DNA of 64,000 nucleotides from Ambrosia x helenae (taxonomy: Eukaryota > Streptophyta > Magnoliopsida > Asterales > Asteraceae). A model generated the notes under the pieces. It was not told the origin of the DNA. It did not search any database and worked only from the letters and a program-made list of their open reading frames with translations. The stretch lies in NCBI GenBank assembly GCA_030844895.1, contig CM061231.1, forward strand, positions 5,648,001-5,712,000, in the 5' to 3' direction. Shown one piece after another: positions 1-11,402 of this stretch. Within the stretch, counting starts at the first letter, position 1. Every line of letters starts with the position of its first letter. Position numbers and translations under genes: made by a program.

Positions 1-386
1 AGAAGCCGGGGATGGTTGGTTGTGGGTGGGGGGGGGGGTGGTGGTTTCGGTGGTGGTGTTACCGGAAAAGGGTCGTTTGGGTGGTGGGGTTTGGTTGGTT
101 TTCGGAGAAGAGAACAGAGTGAGAGTGAGAGTGAGAGTGAGGTGAAATTTATTTTGGGGAAAATGAATGTAGTCGGAGGGAAACGAAAGCTTATACCCGC
201 CTATTTTTTTCGAGCAATAGCGACGACCCGTCGTCGCTAAAGGGTCGTTGCTATTGGTGATTGTACTACAACCTTCCCATCCGTCCGATCTCTGCCTAAT
301 CAACGGTCCTGAATTAAAGATGAAAAGTAACCGGGTTTTGACCATTAGCGACGACGTCATCGCTAATGCTTCGAATTCTTGTAGTG
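1..386 (-). mobile_element. CACTA transposon, one end
   Basis: The segment ends at 374-386 with the reverse complement of CACTACAAGAATT, the classic CACTA terminus. Subterminal inverted words follow inward: a GCGACGAC palindrome near 220-245 and another near 344-366, as expected of the subterminal repeats that CACTA transposase binds. The other end lies outside the window. The first 240 bases are G-rich with a GAGAGT run at 116-142, and I see no convincing gene in them. The strand shown is that of the CACTA terminus; element orientation is unknown. Confidence 0.7.
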
Positions 387-778
387 TATTTTTAGTGTAG
401 CATATAATTTAGATAAAGTACTTAAATAAATCATATTATGTTTGATACTTTTGTTTTTTTGCGTCGTCACTTATTTGATAAACCCGTTAGAATATGATTT
501 GTTAGCCCTAGTTATGGGAACAAGATTGTAACTTGTAAATCTATTTCTATTAAAAAGTTGGATTAACAAAGTAGTAACTAACAACTAAAATCATACTTAA
601 ATATGTTAACTAATAGGAAAAGTATTTTTAGTGTAGCATATAATTTAGATATTTGGATTTGTTACCGAACCATCCATTTGTTCAATCTAATCCATATGAT
701 TTTACGTGGGAATATTCAATTTAGTTTATTACATGTTAGAAGTCTATGAGATTAACATACAATAGTGACATATAAGTA
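387..778. other. AT-rich intergenic stretch
   Basis: No coding potential or recognised element. A short word (tttttagtgtagcatataatttaga) occurs twice, near 390-412 and 623-650. The end of the stretch (763-778) is the left target-site copy of the adjacent SINE. Confidence 0.4.
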
Positions 779-994
779 CCAATGAGGCCTAGCTCAATTG
801 GTGAAAATTGGGGAAGTTAGAGTGGAGGTTATGTGGAGGTTAAGGGTTCAATTCTTGTTAGAGCCATATTTATCACATGTGGGAGTTCCACCCGGGGAGA
901 TCCTCAATCCAGATGGAATGGGTAATCAGTACAGGCTGGCCCAGGATGTTAGTCAGAGCTCCATCGGTTCCACCACTTGCCGTTCAAAAAAAAG
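779..994 (+). mobile_element. SINE, tRNA-derived, 216 bp
   Basis: The element is flanked by a perfect 16-bp target-site duplication, TAGTGACATATAAGTA, at 763-778 and 995-1010. The head has a pol III A-box-like word (TAGCTCAATTGG, 789-800) and a B-box-like word (GGTTCAATTCTTG, near 844-857). The tail is GCCGTTC plus a run of A. The perfect duplication indicates a fairly recent insertion. The open reading frame crossing it is not a gene. Confidence 0.88.
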
Positions 995-1162
995 TAGTGA
1001 CATATAAGTATTTGACTATTTGGATTATAATATTTACGGAGTAACGCCCCATGCCACACGCAATACTGTCGTTAAACATCCAAACACCGCTGTCAAAAGA
1101 GGAGCCATGGGCAACTCTGCCAACCCCATGGCTAGTGGTGTAGCCACATACATAGTGTGTGT

Positions 1163-1219
1163 CACTACAAGAAATTCGGGCTTTAGAGGCGACCCGCTTT
1201 TTTGTCGCCTCTAAAGGTA
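1163..1219 (+). mobile_element. CACTA-type terminus with hairpin
   Basis: Begins with CACTACAAGAAATTCGGGC. A near-perfect inverted repeat follows directly: TTTAGAGGCGAC near 1190-1201 pairs with GTCGCCTCTAAA near 1204-1216. It is of a different family from the CACTA end at 374-386 but has the same design of terminus plus GCGAC hairpin. Homology stops at about 1219, where a Helitron remnant begins, so the element appears truncated. Confidence 0.65.
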
Positions 1220-1221
1220 GA

Positions 1222-1335
1222 TCCAACCCCTGCATGTAACTGTAAAGCGCATCAGTCTATTTCATATGTAAAATTGATGTGTCATATTAGATTTCTCAAC
1301 CCTGAGATGCTCCAAGAGTATAATCTATTGTGTAT
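1222..1335 (+). mobile_element. Helitron 3' end remnant, family A
   Basis: About 100 bp match, in the same orientation, the 3' end of the copy ending near 60327, and in reverse the copy at 61441. The terminal hairpin is degenerate (CCCTGAGATGCTCCAAGAG) and the final CTAG has become CTAT, so this is a decayed end. Confidence 0.55.
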
Positions 1336-2252
1336 ATATGTAAGTCTTACACGACACGTTAACGCAAACTTATCTTCAAATCGCGCAATGCGCGTCTGTT
1401 ATTAAACCAAGTTATTTTTTAACAACCAATTTTGCTTGGCTCTTTTGCTTTCTCTTTTATTATCGGTGTTTAGCCGTGTCAAAGACCACGGTCCACGACC
1501 ACCGATATCAAACTACGGTTTGATTAGATTATTATTATTTTAGATCTACGGATACAAGAGAATGTCGCCTTGCCACAATCACCGCCCTTGCTTTCTTTTT
1601 CTTTATAGATCAACAGATCTTATCTCTTGATATACGGATCCAAGAGACCACTAGTTAGTTTTGACATACCGGCACACGACTACGGTCGCCGGTTGTCGAT
1701 TTACCGCTAGCTAGTCTCGACACACCTGCTTTTGAAGACCTGGACTACGGTACATTGCTATGTAATTTCTTGGAAGACTGTGGATGGCATAATCAAATAA
1801 AATATGGAGGCAATATTAAGCACAATTCGGATATCACAATCAAATAAAATATGGAGGCAATATTAATCACAATTTGGATTTGCTGGCGAAAGTTTGGAGT
1901 TTGAGTCGATCATAGTACGTTAATCTTATTATTATTGTCTTTATGTTTCATTTTATAATCTCAGCTTTTAGTTTTCTTTCACCCTGACTACAGGGAAGTA
2001 TTGGACTGTATCATTAGCCTAAATAGGGATTATAAGCCCACGAGCATATATAGTTAAATTATTAGGGTTTCTTAAGATCTTTATATATTGTAACTTAAAA
2101 TCATTAACTATTTCATTATCCAACTTAAATTACTACATTTTTCTTTCAAATGCCATTGCCGCCATTCCAAAAAAAAATCTTTTCAACTTACAAAATGAAC
2201 TTCTTACAACGAAACAAAACCCTAAATTGTAATAAAACTAGGAGGAAAAAAA
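1336..2252. other. Intergenic stretch with 47-bp tandem duplication
   Basis: No gene seen. Two tandem copies of a 47-bp unit lie at about 1791-1837 and 1838-1884, starting AATCAAATAAAATATGGAGG and differing at a few positions. The end of the stretch would be 3' flank of the dynein light chain gene. Confidence 0.4.
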
Positions 2253-2653
2253 TCATGCTTTTACACCTTCCAAACCCGAAAATTCATCCATCTCTGGAGC
2301 TGCTGATCCTCTAAACAGCAAAATCGCGAGACTCCCGATAGAAAAATGAATGAAAGACCCATAACAATGTGTCACAAATGAGCCAAAATCAGTCCCTACA
2401 ATACACTGCCATCCACCTCCGTACATTCTATCAAATTCCTGAAATAAAACTTTCATTCAATTTCTCAATAAACCTTAATTCTAACAAATAAGTTGATTGT
2501 TAAAGTATTTTATACCTGTTTAATGACTCGCGCTATATCAGTAGCTTCGTTCACATCAAAGAAATCGAGTGTTTTCGCTGCAAGTTGAAGTGCATCATCT
2601 TGCATTGTTTGGAGCATGTCAGTCTCCCCAATCACAGCTTTTCCTTCCAACAT
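2253..2653 (-). CDS. Dynein light chain (LC8 type), two exons
   Basis: Two exons read on the minus strand: 2653-2516 (46 codons) and 2438-2253 (61 codons plus TGA), separated by a 77-bp GT-AG intron in phase 0, giving 107 residues. Exon 1 begins MLEGKAVIGETDML and holds the helical half. Exon 2 has the LC8 core: FDRMYGGGWQCIVGTDFGS, VTHCYGSFIHF and AILLFRG, where animal LC8 has WHCIVGRNFGSYVTH and AILLFKSG. LC8 proteins are small dimeric hubs that bind linear TQT-type motifs. Flowering plants lack dynein heavy chains, so the role here is probably as a dimerisation hub. The start is the first ATG after the TATA box and matches the family N-terminus. The C-terminal tail past the core is plant-specific. 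The reading frame is intact. Confidence 0.9.
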
Positions 2654-2740
2654 GGTTACAAGATTTACCGACACAAGAAAGGATTAAAGTGTCAGAAAAA
2701 GAAATGATTGTGGATATTGATGAAGATTGAGGATGAGATA

Positions 2741-2748
2741 TATTTATA
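2741..2748 (-). promoter_or_regulatory. TATA box of the dynein light chain gene
   Basis: TATAAATA on the minus strand, about 90 bp upstream of the ATG at 2653. The spacing leaves a 5' UTR of roughly 60 bases. Confidence 0.55.
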
Positions 2749-2970
2749 ATCGATTTGGATGAATTTGAGGCATTTTTGAGCCACGTTTTTTTAGACTAAA
2801 ATTACAGTTTGTGTGGTTATCATTGTCACAACGTTTGGTGAACAAAAGATGTGTTGGATGAGGCAGTGCCACAAACTAAATGGAGTGGCACAAAATAAGG
2901 TCCATGTAAGACAACATTAATTTGTACTGAACCAGTAGTTGTTTGAGGCATGTAGTTGTTTATCTATCTC

Positions 2971-3147
2971 TAATAGCCTGCACAATTATAGCAATGATGG
3001 TCTCTCAATCATTGACTCACAATTAATCTCAATTAAATTGTATTGAATGTATTTATTGACTCCAAAAATAAGGAGTTACTTGTAACAATTATATATTGGA
3101 CTCTTGTGAATAATATACGATGATCTTGACAATTATAGAATCCTTCA
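2971..3147 (+). repeat. 5' LTR of the copia element
   Basis: Matches 5879-6055 with two G/T differences over 177 bases. It ends CA, directly followed by the primer-binding site. Confidence 0.93.
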
Positions 3148-3156
3148 TGGTATCAT
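3148..3156 (+). promoter_or_regulatory. Primer-binding site (tRNA-Met type)
   Basis: TGGTATCA immediately after the 5' LTR is the usual copia match to the 3' end of initiator tRNA-Met. Complementarity stops after about eight bases. Confidence 0.75.
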
Positions 3157-3252
3157 CCTGAAACACATCGATCCTACTCTTTGCTTTCCTGCCATCGCCT
3201 TCTTCTTCCTTAATCCTCATCGCTGCCATTCTTTTCTCGCAGCCTTTTCTCA

Positions 3253-3964
3253 ATGGCCGAACACAAAATACATCCCGCAGTGACCGTTTCTAACATCAAA
3301 TCCTTTATCCCAATCACCCTTGATAACGAAGCTTCGGATTACAACCTATGGTCCGAACTATTTCGTATGCATTGTACCGCTTTCCTCGTGTCCGATCACC
3401 TTTCCCCACGTCCCCCACCTATCGCCACCACCACTTCCACTGAAACCTAGCCTGCTGCCACACCCGCTTCTGAATCCTGGGAGTGTTTGGATGCCATAGT
3501 TCTGCAATGGATTTATGGTACCATCACTCCCGGACTCCTAAAAACTGTCATTATCAAACGCTCCACTGCCTATGAAGCGTGGAAAGCCATTGAATCTCTT
3601 TTTCAAGATAATAAAGCCACTCGTGCTCTCTATCTTAAACAGAAGTTTGCCAATACCCGCTTGGAAAACTTCTCGTCGATGAATGCCTATTGTCAAGAAC
3701 TCAAGGTTTTATCCGATCAACTTGCCGGTGTCGATGCTCCTGTCGATGAACAGGACCTTGTCCTTCAAACCATTGCTGGCCTGACCGAACAATACGAAAC
3801 GGTCGGTACTATTCTCCACAACACCAAACCGGTGCCCTCGTTCTTTGAGGTTCGTTCACAATTATGTATGAACGAAACCACGAAGGCAAACCAAGCCATT
3901 CACCTCCACTCACAAACTCGCAAACCGCTCCCAACCTTGCATTTTTCTTGGATATCCTCCAAAT
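3253..3964 (+). pseudogene. copia gag (UBN2 family), interrupted
   Basis: The frame starting at ATG 3253 encodes a copia capsid-type protein: an N-terminal SNYLLW-like region (DYNLWSELFRMHC), then the UBN2 core with AYEAWKAIESLFQDN, LYLKQKFANTRLE and MNAYCQELKVLSDQL. An in-frame TAG at 3448-3450 interrupts it after 65 residues and the frame then continues to about 3960. The zinc knuckle, protease and most of integrase that normally follow are missing: the frame jumps to the very end of integrase at about 3965. Capsid protein would normally package the element RNA in the cytoplasm; this copy cannot make the full protein. Confidence 0.85.
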
Positions 3965-5876
3965 CATCGTGGGTATAGGTGCTATGATCTTAACACTAAG
4001 CAAACCTTTATATCCCGTCACGTCCAATTCGAGGAATCCATCTTCCCTCTTTCCATCCAACAACCCACCACACCTCAACATTATAATTTTCTCACCCATA
4101 ATATTTCTCCACTGTTATGGCCACAAGTCCAATCATCCAATTCTTCCCGGCCCACAAACCCTCTCGCCCAATCCCCTCAGCCTTCCACCTCCGGCCCAAC
4201 ATCACCCGGCCCAGCATCACCCGGCCTGTCCCCTACCAGCCCGTCTACTGCTCCTACCCATCCGAATCAGCCCAACATCAACATTCAACCACACAACACC
4301 AGCCCCTCCCACTCACCTACACCCTCCACTCCTAGCCCGCCTACCCAGCCCATATTACCAAACCCACCCGAACCACCGCCCGTTCCTCAACCCACTCGTA
4401 CCATGCGCACACGCGCTATGGACGGGATAACCAAACCTAAACACCTGTTCAACCTTAACACCACCTCTCTCGTGCCCATCCCTAAATCACCACAGGTTGC
4501 CTTGTCTAGCCCAGAATGGTTCGCGGCAATAAACAACGAATTTAGTGCATTAATTAAAAATGAGACCTGGGAGTTGGTACCTCGTCTCCCTTACATGAAT
4601 ATCATTCGTTGCATGTGGCTCTTCAAACACAAATTTAAGTCGGATGGGTCTCTCGAGCGGTATAAAGCTCGGTTAGTATGTGATGGGAGAAGTCAACAGG
4701 TTGGTATTGACTGCGGTGAAACATTTAGTCCGGTGGTTAAACCCACTACTATTCGTACCGTCCCTACTTTGGCACTTTCTCAGTCTTGGCCAATCCATCA
4801 ATTGGACGTTACGAATGCATTCTTGCATGGGCATCTACAGGAAACGGTATATATGCATCAGCCCATGGGTTTTCGGCATCGGGACTACCCTACCCATGTT
4901 TGTCGCCTTAAGAAATCTCTTTATGGTCTCAAACAGGCTCCTAGGGCGTGGTACCAAAGGTTTACAGATTTTGTTCTCAAACAGGGGTTCAATCAGTGCA
5001 AAACTGATCATTCTTTATTTATTTATCACCATGGACGAGACGTTGCATACCTCCTCCTCTATTGATGATATCATTCTCACCACATCTTCTGACGCACTTC
5101 ATCAGAAACTTATGTCTGTTCTTGCAGGAGAATTCGCCATGAAAGACTTGGGGCCACTGACTTACTTTCTCGGCATCTCCGTTCAACGGCATGATAATTC
5201 TCTCTTCCTTTCTCAACAGGCTTATGCTAAAGATATCATTCAAAGGGCTGGCATGGACAACTGCAAACCAGCCGCCACTCCAGTCGATACTCAGCACAAA
5301 TTGGGCAGCCAACCGGACTCCATGTTTGACGATCCAACGACCTACCGGAGCTTGGCAGGGGCACTATAGTACCTTACGTTCACTCGCCCTGACATCACAT
5401 ATGCTGTCCAACAGATTTGTATGCACATGCATGCTCCATGTGTTGCACACTGGAATGCGCTAAAGCGCATCATCCGGTATCTCCAGGGCAAATTAGACTT
5501 CGGTCTACACCTCACCCCCACGGCCAACCTGACTCTCCGTGCCTACACCGATGCGAATGTAGTCGCCGAAATATGCTCGTTACGAAATCTTCTTCTGGAA
5601 CTACATCACCCTCTCTCTAAAGCCTCGTTGGTCTACTGCGACAACATCAGCGCCATCTATCTTTCAGGTAACCCTGTACAGCACCAGCGTACAAAGCACA
5701 TTGAACTAGATATCCACTTTGTTCGTGATCATGTTCAGAAGGGTCTCGTACGCATCTTACACGTCCCATCTCGGTTCCAAGTCGCTGACATCTTCACCAA
5801 GGGTCTACCGCGGGTCCTCTTTGATGATTTTCGCTCCAGTCTAAGCATTTGTCCTCCTCCCGCTTCGACTGCGGGG
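3965..5876 (+). pseudogene. copia pol remnant: integrase tail, RT, RNase H
   Basis: From about 3971 the frame reads GYRCYDLNTK...FISRHVQFEE, the end of a copia integrase. A P/S/T-rich spacer follows, then reverse transcriptase (WFAAINNEFSAL, WLFKHKFKSDG, DVTNAFLHG, SLYGLKQAPRAWYQ). The frame stops at 5063-5065, at the place where the YVDD active site should be: two bases are missing between the Y and DD codons, so the rest (DDIIL, FAMKDLGPLTYFLG) is read in another frame. A TAG at 5367-5369 breaks that frame once more. A second large deletion removes most of RNase H (after YTDAN, near 5550-5570). The end, with CDNISAIYLS and RTKHIELDIHFVRD, is intact up to the 3' LTR. Confidence 0.88.
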
Positions 5877-6055
5877 TGTAATAGCCTGCACAATTATAGC
5901 AATGATTGTCTCTCAATCATTGACTCACAATTAATCTCAATTAAATTGTATTGAATGTATTTATTGACTCCAAAAATAAGGAGTTACTTGTAACAATTAT
6001 ATATTGGACTCTTGTGAATAATATACGATTATCTTGACAATTATAGAATCCTTCA
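5877..6055 (+). repeat. 3' LTR of the copia element
   Basis: Starts TGTAATAGCC after a purine tract (GCGGGG, 5871-5876) that fits a polypurine tract, ends TTCA, and is followed by target copy ATCTC. Confidence 0.93.
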
Positions 6056-6060
6056 ATCTC

Positions 6061-6535
6061 ATTTTTTTAATCAAGGTTAATTTCAACCCATCAATAAGAT
6101 AGGTTAGATAGGAGGTAACTAGGTTAGAGATTAAAAAAAAATACAAAGAACAATTACTTATCATTGTATTGTAATTAAAGTTGTACCGTATAGTATAGCA
6201 TGTCTTATGTTGGTGAACACATATGTCTTATCAAGAATATGTGATTTTATACGTTAAAATTTTTGTTAGGAATGACATTCTTGGATCTATTTTTTAATAC
6301 ACTCACAAGTAATCATAATAAACAATACGAGGTTACATTTGTTGGGTGTAACATGTTGCTTTTGTTGCAGGGAAGAAATACAGTTGTACTAAAGGGAGCT
6401 TAAGGATAACATGCCCTTTATCTTGATTCTAAGTTACATGGTTGTACTCCAAGTGGTGGCTTTTCTATTTTAAGATCTACAACATTTTTAACCTTATTTT
6501 GAGATCACATTGTAGCTCTTAGCTAATATTATAAA
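6061..6535. other. Intergenic AT-rich stretch
   Basis: No gene or clear repeat seen between the copia element and the first Helitron end. Confidence 0.35.
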
Positions 6536-6917
6536 CTAGCTGATTACCCCGGGAGGGTCCCGGGGTTGAAAAATCTAATTTTAGGTGATAACCTATTACA
6601 AATGGCTCAAGTTAACTAACCACAAAATCTCTCAATCATTGCATGTTCATAGTATTATAATCAGTAATAACTCATATTCCCTAATCTAAAACCTAATCAG
6701 TAATCATCTAAAGAATCACTTATGTAAGCTGCAACTATTAAAAAACTCATCACATCTCTCTAATTTCTCACATTCTAATGTCTCTTATAATTCCTAACCT
6801 AATCAACTAAACAAACACTTAAGTTCGAAGTTGTAATCATTGCATCTCATTATGCCACGTGGCATAATCAAGAGATGGTTGAGGCCACCATTGAACGCCA
6901 CGTCAGCAACTATCAAT
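6536..6917 (-). mobile_element. Helitron, family A, short copy
   Basis: Read on the minus strand, this copy ends in a GC-rich hairpin (CCCCGGGACCCTCCCGGGG), then TAATCAG and CTAG, followed by host T, which is the standard Helitron 3' end. The body is short and closes with the 5' motif region TGCCACGTGGCAT...GCCACGTCAGC near 6853-6907. It abuts a second copy of the same family. Confidence 0.6.
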
Positions 6918-6924
6918 TCTTTCC

Positions 6925-7587
6925 GGGAGCGTTCCGGGGTTGAAAAATATAACCATTCTAATTATACTAATACTAATAGTAATAATTATTACTCTTATAA
7001 TTAAATAAATAAAAAAATAATCTTGCTATAAGGTGACACCATGTGTTATAGTGTTGCGCGATTCTTTCTCCTAACTTCTCTTGATGAAGTATACCTAGTA
7101 AAATTCCAATGATAACATGGCGATTGGGCTGATTTTCAACATCGTAGATAAGAACCTGGTTTAAAAGAAAAAACATGATTAATGAATAACATGAATACTT
7201 TGTGTGTTTTTTTCCTATATGAACGAAACTACACAAAAAATAGTCGATTTTTTTCCGTTTTTATATATGACTATGGTACTCGTTGGAAAGATAATAAAAC
7301 GCTCGTTAATTTGGTGTAATTTTTTTCTTTAAAAAATCCCGTATATAAAAGATATAAACGTTTAAAAATTATGGGAGGAAACATGAGAGAAAAATTTTAA
7401 ATTTATTTTTAAATTCTTTTTTTCCTAAAATAACTCAATTTAATTTAAGGTTTTATGTTTATCTTTTTTTTTAATTAAAAAAGAAAATAGTTCAAAAACA
7501 CTAAAATCTTTCAATTATGATGTCACATGACACTCTCAAGGGGATGTTGAGGCTTCCATTGCACGTCACGTCAGCATATACGTTTTC

Positions 7588-7590
<3 letters not shown>
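6925..7590 (-). mobile_element. Helitron, family A, second copy
   Basis: Begins with the family hairpin CCGGGAGCGTTCCGGGG (6929-6945) but lacks the terminal CTAG, having run into the neighbour. The interior at 7250-7380 matches the family core shared with 19550-19660, 59770-59900 (reverse), 60560-60670 (reverse) and 61800-61910. The 5' side ends near the (TA)n tract at 7592-7634. Confidence 0.6.

Positions 7591-7591
<1 letters not shown>

Positions 7592-7634
<43 letters not shown>
7592..7634. repeat. (TA)n microsatellite
   Basis: An uninterrupted TA run of about 43 bases next to the Helitron 5' side. Confidence 0.9.
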
Positions 7635-7637
<3 letters not shown>

Positions 7638-8500
7638 ATAATCTTTTAATAATACGAAATAGTTAAAAGGCTATGAGATTTTAAAACAACACAACGTTAA
7701 GACGAAATTTATAGTTTTGATTTAGTCTAAATGTGTCTATCTTAGTTTTTGGTTAAACATGTAAATACATATAGCTAGCTAAATGTACCTGGTAACTAAA
7801 TGGATTCATTGGTTAATTCGTTAAATATTTGTAGTATTTTTAAGAAAAATATGTTCATGTCCTAACCTAAACTAGTAAGGTATTGTATTTTATGCTTAAC
7901 TAAAACTTAGAGAAGTTTGTAGTATAAAATAATAACATAATTATTTTATTCTCGGTTGTATATCTTGCTAGAAAATTCATAATTTTAGTAGTATTAATAT
8001 GAAAATAAAAAGTTGCAATAATTTGTTTTTCTATGTTATTGAATCGTGTACATGTAAAGTACCCATAAATATTTAGCATATTTAGGTTTATTTGTCAGAC
8101 ATTTTTTAGTTTATGTCGTTTTTAATCTTTTCTAAAAATTTCAGGTCTACCCTCTAACACGACATGTATATATAACATCCCTAGGGAAAACATGTTTTCC
8201 GTCTTAACAAACATGTCAACCGTGTCATGTGTTTGAGGAGTTTTACATTAGGCATAAAATGGTAAAATTTTCTTTCTTTAAATAAGCGGTGTAATTGAGT
8301 CGAGCTGAAGACTAAGACAACTTGTCAAGTTTGATCTAGCTTCACTGAATTTAAAAAGCTTCCAACTCGAATCGAGGTCACTAGAGCCTATGATTTAAAG
8401 AAATAGTAACAATATATATGTAAAAGTTGTAATTAGTGTGTCAAGTATAAGGATTAAAGGAAAACACTTCTAAACTAAAAAACTCTGTTAACTCTAACTT
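7635..8500. other. AT-rich intergenic stretch
   Basis: I see no gene, RNA or clear element here. Confidence 0.35.
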
Positions 8501-8504
8501 CTTG

Positions 8505-8800
8505 AGCTTTTTTTATATGAACATTTTAGGGTATGTAATATACTTTATTTTAAGCATTTTGAGCTAAAAAAATCAAAAAAGCGCCGAGTACTTTTTTTTT
8601 AAAAAAATAAATAAGTTTTCGGGTAACACATTGTTAACACATGTTAATTTCGCTTAACATGTGTTACCCGAAAACTTGTTTTTTTTAAAAAAATAAAAAG
8701 TGTTCGGCGTTTTTTTTTATTTTTTTAGCTCAAAAAGCTTAAAATCGTATATATTACATGCCCTAAAATTTTAATGCCATAAAAAGCTCGGAAAGTCAAA
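8505..8800. mobile_element. Foldback element, about 140-bp arms
   Basis: The two halves are near-perfect inverted repeats: TTGAGCTTTTT...TTTTAGGG...GAGCTAAAAAAAT...GCGCCGAGTAC...GTTTTCGGGTAACAC on the left is mirrored on the right, with a centre of about 20 bases near 8640-8660. The transcript would fold into one long hairpin. No target duplication could be fixed because the outer ends are diverged. Confidence 0.7.
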
Positions 8801-9043
8801 GTTTTCCAGTTTAAAAGGTTTTCCATACATCTTACCCAATGTGTCAATATATATTCAAGCTCACGTATGTTGAAAAGAGTAAAATTATACAGTGAAACAA
8901 GCTTGAATCGGAAATCACTTGGCCTAAATTCAATTTATAACTCGTGATTTTCAAATATGTTTTGAGTCAGTCTAGAAATGCTTAAGAGTTGATTGGCTGG
9001 CTCGATTGCATCATCCCATCTGTAGTATCTTTATTATCATTAA
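8801..9043. other. AT-rich spacer
   Basis: Short stretch without gene or clear repeat. Confidence 0.35.
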
Positions 9044-10076
9044 CTAGGTTATGTACCCGTGTGATACACGGGTTGAACAATTTAAATTATATATATTATA
9101 TATAAAATTAAAAATATAATTAAGAAAAATTAGATTACATGTTATATTTAAAATAAATAAAATTGCCTTTACAACCGAAAAATATTAAATATTTATCAGT
9201 CCCTAAATAATTTCTTGTAAAGACATTCATATTCACATAAAACTATTTCTAAACTTTTCAACATATATCTTTCATACTGTGGCTATTAACTTGTAGACTG
9301 CATGTACAAAAAAAAAAAAATCAAAAGTAATAAGATAAATTTGTTTAGGCTAAGATGTAAAAAATGAAATTGATTTAAAAATATCTCCTCATCCGTTAAA
9401 CCATCCCAATTGAGTATCGTTAATTTGGATTTAACATCAAGTTTCTTGCAAAGCCAAAATATTTCTAACATTGAGTGTATAATCATTTTTTTTCTAACAT
9501 CAAGGTCCTTAAACATAATGTCATTTATTGGTTCAATATGACTGTAATTATAAAAAAAAAAAAAAAAAAAAAAAGATTGTGTGATTTAATAGCGTTAAAA
9601 TGAAGCTAAAACGAATTACTAATGAAAAGACTGTTGCCACTTAGATATTGTATTTCTCTGTTGAAGTAACTTGAAGCAACACAGTCAATGAAAATTTCAA
9701 ACAATGATTGTTCATATATAAAATGTATTTTATATATCAAGCTATTATAATACGAAAATAGCTAAGCATATTTAGTTTTAATTAATCAATTATTTAATTA
9801 ATGTGGATTGATTTGTTTTATTTTGTTTGTTCAGAACACTATAAGAAATATAGTTTTAAACTTAGAGTGAAAGACCACATATTAAAAAATAGGTTAATTA
9901 ACGTTCACGAATTAAATTTAAATTTAATAACATATAAATACACTATCTTAAAAAATGAATATTTTTTTAATAATATTTACTTGTATTAGCTAATAAACAT
10001 TTTCAAATCATGTTTAGTAATTTATTTCTAATTTTGTATTAAAATATAATCATATTAATTAATTTACAAAGACATA

Positions 10077-10138
<62 letters not shown>

Positions 10139-10309
10139 CTAAATTTTGATAATTAAATTAATAGTTATAGTTGTAAGTAATAAAAATTAAAAATAATTAT
10201 TTTTAAATAAAGAAACAAATTAAAATAAATGTATTATTTTAAATAAGAAAATGAGAGGCTTTATGAGGGAGTTCTTAGTATTCCATGTGTTGTCTTTTAT
10301 TAGTATAGA
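9044..10309 (-). mobile_element. Helitron, family B, non-autonomous
   Basis: On the minus strand it starts TCTATACTAATAAAAG (host A before TC, at 10310) and ends with hairpin CCCGTGTATCACACGGG, a short spacer, and CTAG (9047-9044) followed by host T. These are all the hallmarks of a Helitron inserted between A and T. There is no Rep/helicase coding. It contains a poly(A) run at 9549-9574 and a (TA)n-(GA)n tract at 10078-10136. Confidence 0.72.
10078..10137. repeat. (TA)n(GA)n compound microsatellite
   Basis: A TA run of about 40 bases passes directly into a GA run of about 18 bases. Confidence 0.9.
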
Positions 10310-10310
10310 T

Positions 10311-10840
10311 AGCAATAGATTAATGTTGATTGGTTTACTTTATTTATTTGTTTAGAACAATATGAAAGTCTAACAAGCTTAACCAATTACATTGTATATT
10401 AATTTGTTTATTTGACTTTTGAACTCTTTTAAACATCTAGAATTAGTATGTACTTGCTGAGCGTATTTAACATATAAAACAATGACCAAAAAAATAAAAA
10501 AAACTTAATAATCATTTGTCAAACATCATAACAAACATAGTTTTAAACGTAGAATAAAAGATCAAAATTTTATAAATAGGTTTATTTAAGGTACATATTT
10601 AAATTTAAAGTTAATAACATATAAATATGTTATGTTATATAATTTTTAATAACAGAAATTATTAAATCCGTTTTTAATGATTTCTGTTACAACTATGATT
10701 ATTAATGTATTTATATTATGATTTTGCAAATCAATTAATATAATTATATTGGAATTTATTATATTAATTAGTAAAATTAGAGAACTCATGAGGGAATGTC
10801 ATGTGTCCCTCATGTGTTTTCTTTTAGTATATAGTGTAGA
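10311..10840 (-). mobile_element. Helitron family B fragment
   Basis: The interior repeats words of the neighbour: GATTGRTTT...TTTGTTTAGAACA, and CATAGTTTTAAACGTAGA. It closes with a family 5' start on the minus strand (TCTACACTATATACTAAAAG at 10840-10821). No separate 3' hairpin was found, so it is probably a truncated or interrupted copy. Confidence 0.5.
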
Positions 10841-11360
10841 TGTAGATGTAGATACCGACCATCTCATCATCAAGTTGTATTAGACGAGTTAATGAATGAA
10901 ATGTTATATAATTAGAAGTAAAAAAGTTACATTATAAACTCGTACGAATTGCATTGTTGAATAAACCCGTGCATTATATTAATAGAATAAAAAATAATAT
11001 AGTTCGTTAACACATACATTCGTCAAAACATGTCTTTAAAAAATATCTTCTTTATTATTTAACATATTACATTTATACATTCTTACCCCCAACCACGTTA
11101 AATATTTCAAAATTTTAAGAAATCACTTAAAAATATAATAATTAATTTCATTTTAAACTCATTTGTTTTTTTATATAATATTATATTTAATTAAAAAATA
11201 GGTATTAAATAGGGAAGAGAAATAAAAAAAATGTAGATGGTGTAAATTGATAACATGTGTTCACAAATTGTTTGATATGGAATTACTCCTAGATATGATG
11301 GCCACAATTGTAGATATCTAGAAGTAGGATTAAGGAATGAGTCCATCGACAATTTAACAA
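10841..11360. other. AT-rich intergenic stretch
   Basis: No gene or recognised repeat seen. Confidence 0.35.
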
Positions 11361-11402
11361 GAGGGTGTTTGGAATTGTATTTTGAAAACAGATTATGTGT
11401 TT

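Larger units (their letters stand above)
2971..6055 (+). mobile_element. Internally deleted Ty1/copia retrotransposon
   Basis: Two 177-179 bp LTRs bound a 2.7-kb interior. Target copies ATCTC lie at 2966-2970 and 6056-6060. The 5' LTR lacks the leading TG found in the 3' LTR, which is needed for the target copies to abut it. The primer-binding site TGGTATCA follows the 5' LTR directly. The LTRs differ at only two positions, so the insertion is recent, yet the coding part has stop codons, a frameshift and two large deletions. This is best explained by mobilisation of a defective copy in trans. Confidence 0.92.

Noticed and set aside
798..1007. 69-codon plus-strand frame
   Set aside because: It lies within a SINE and its target duplication.
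3809..4430. Pro/His-rich frames in other phases of the copia element
   Set aside because: Shadows of the P/S/T-rich spacer before reverse transcriptase.
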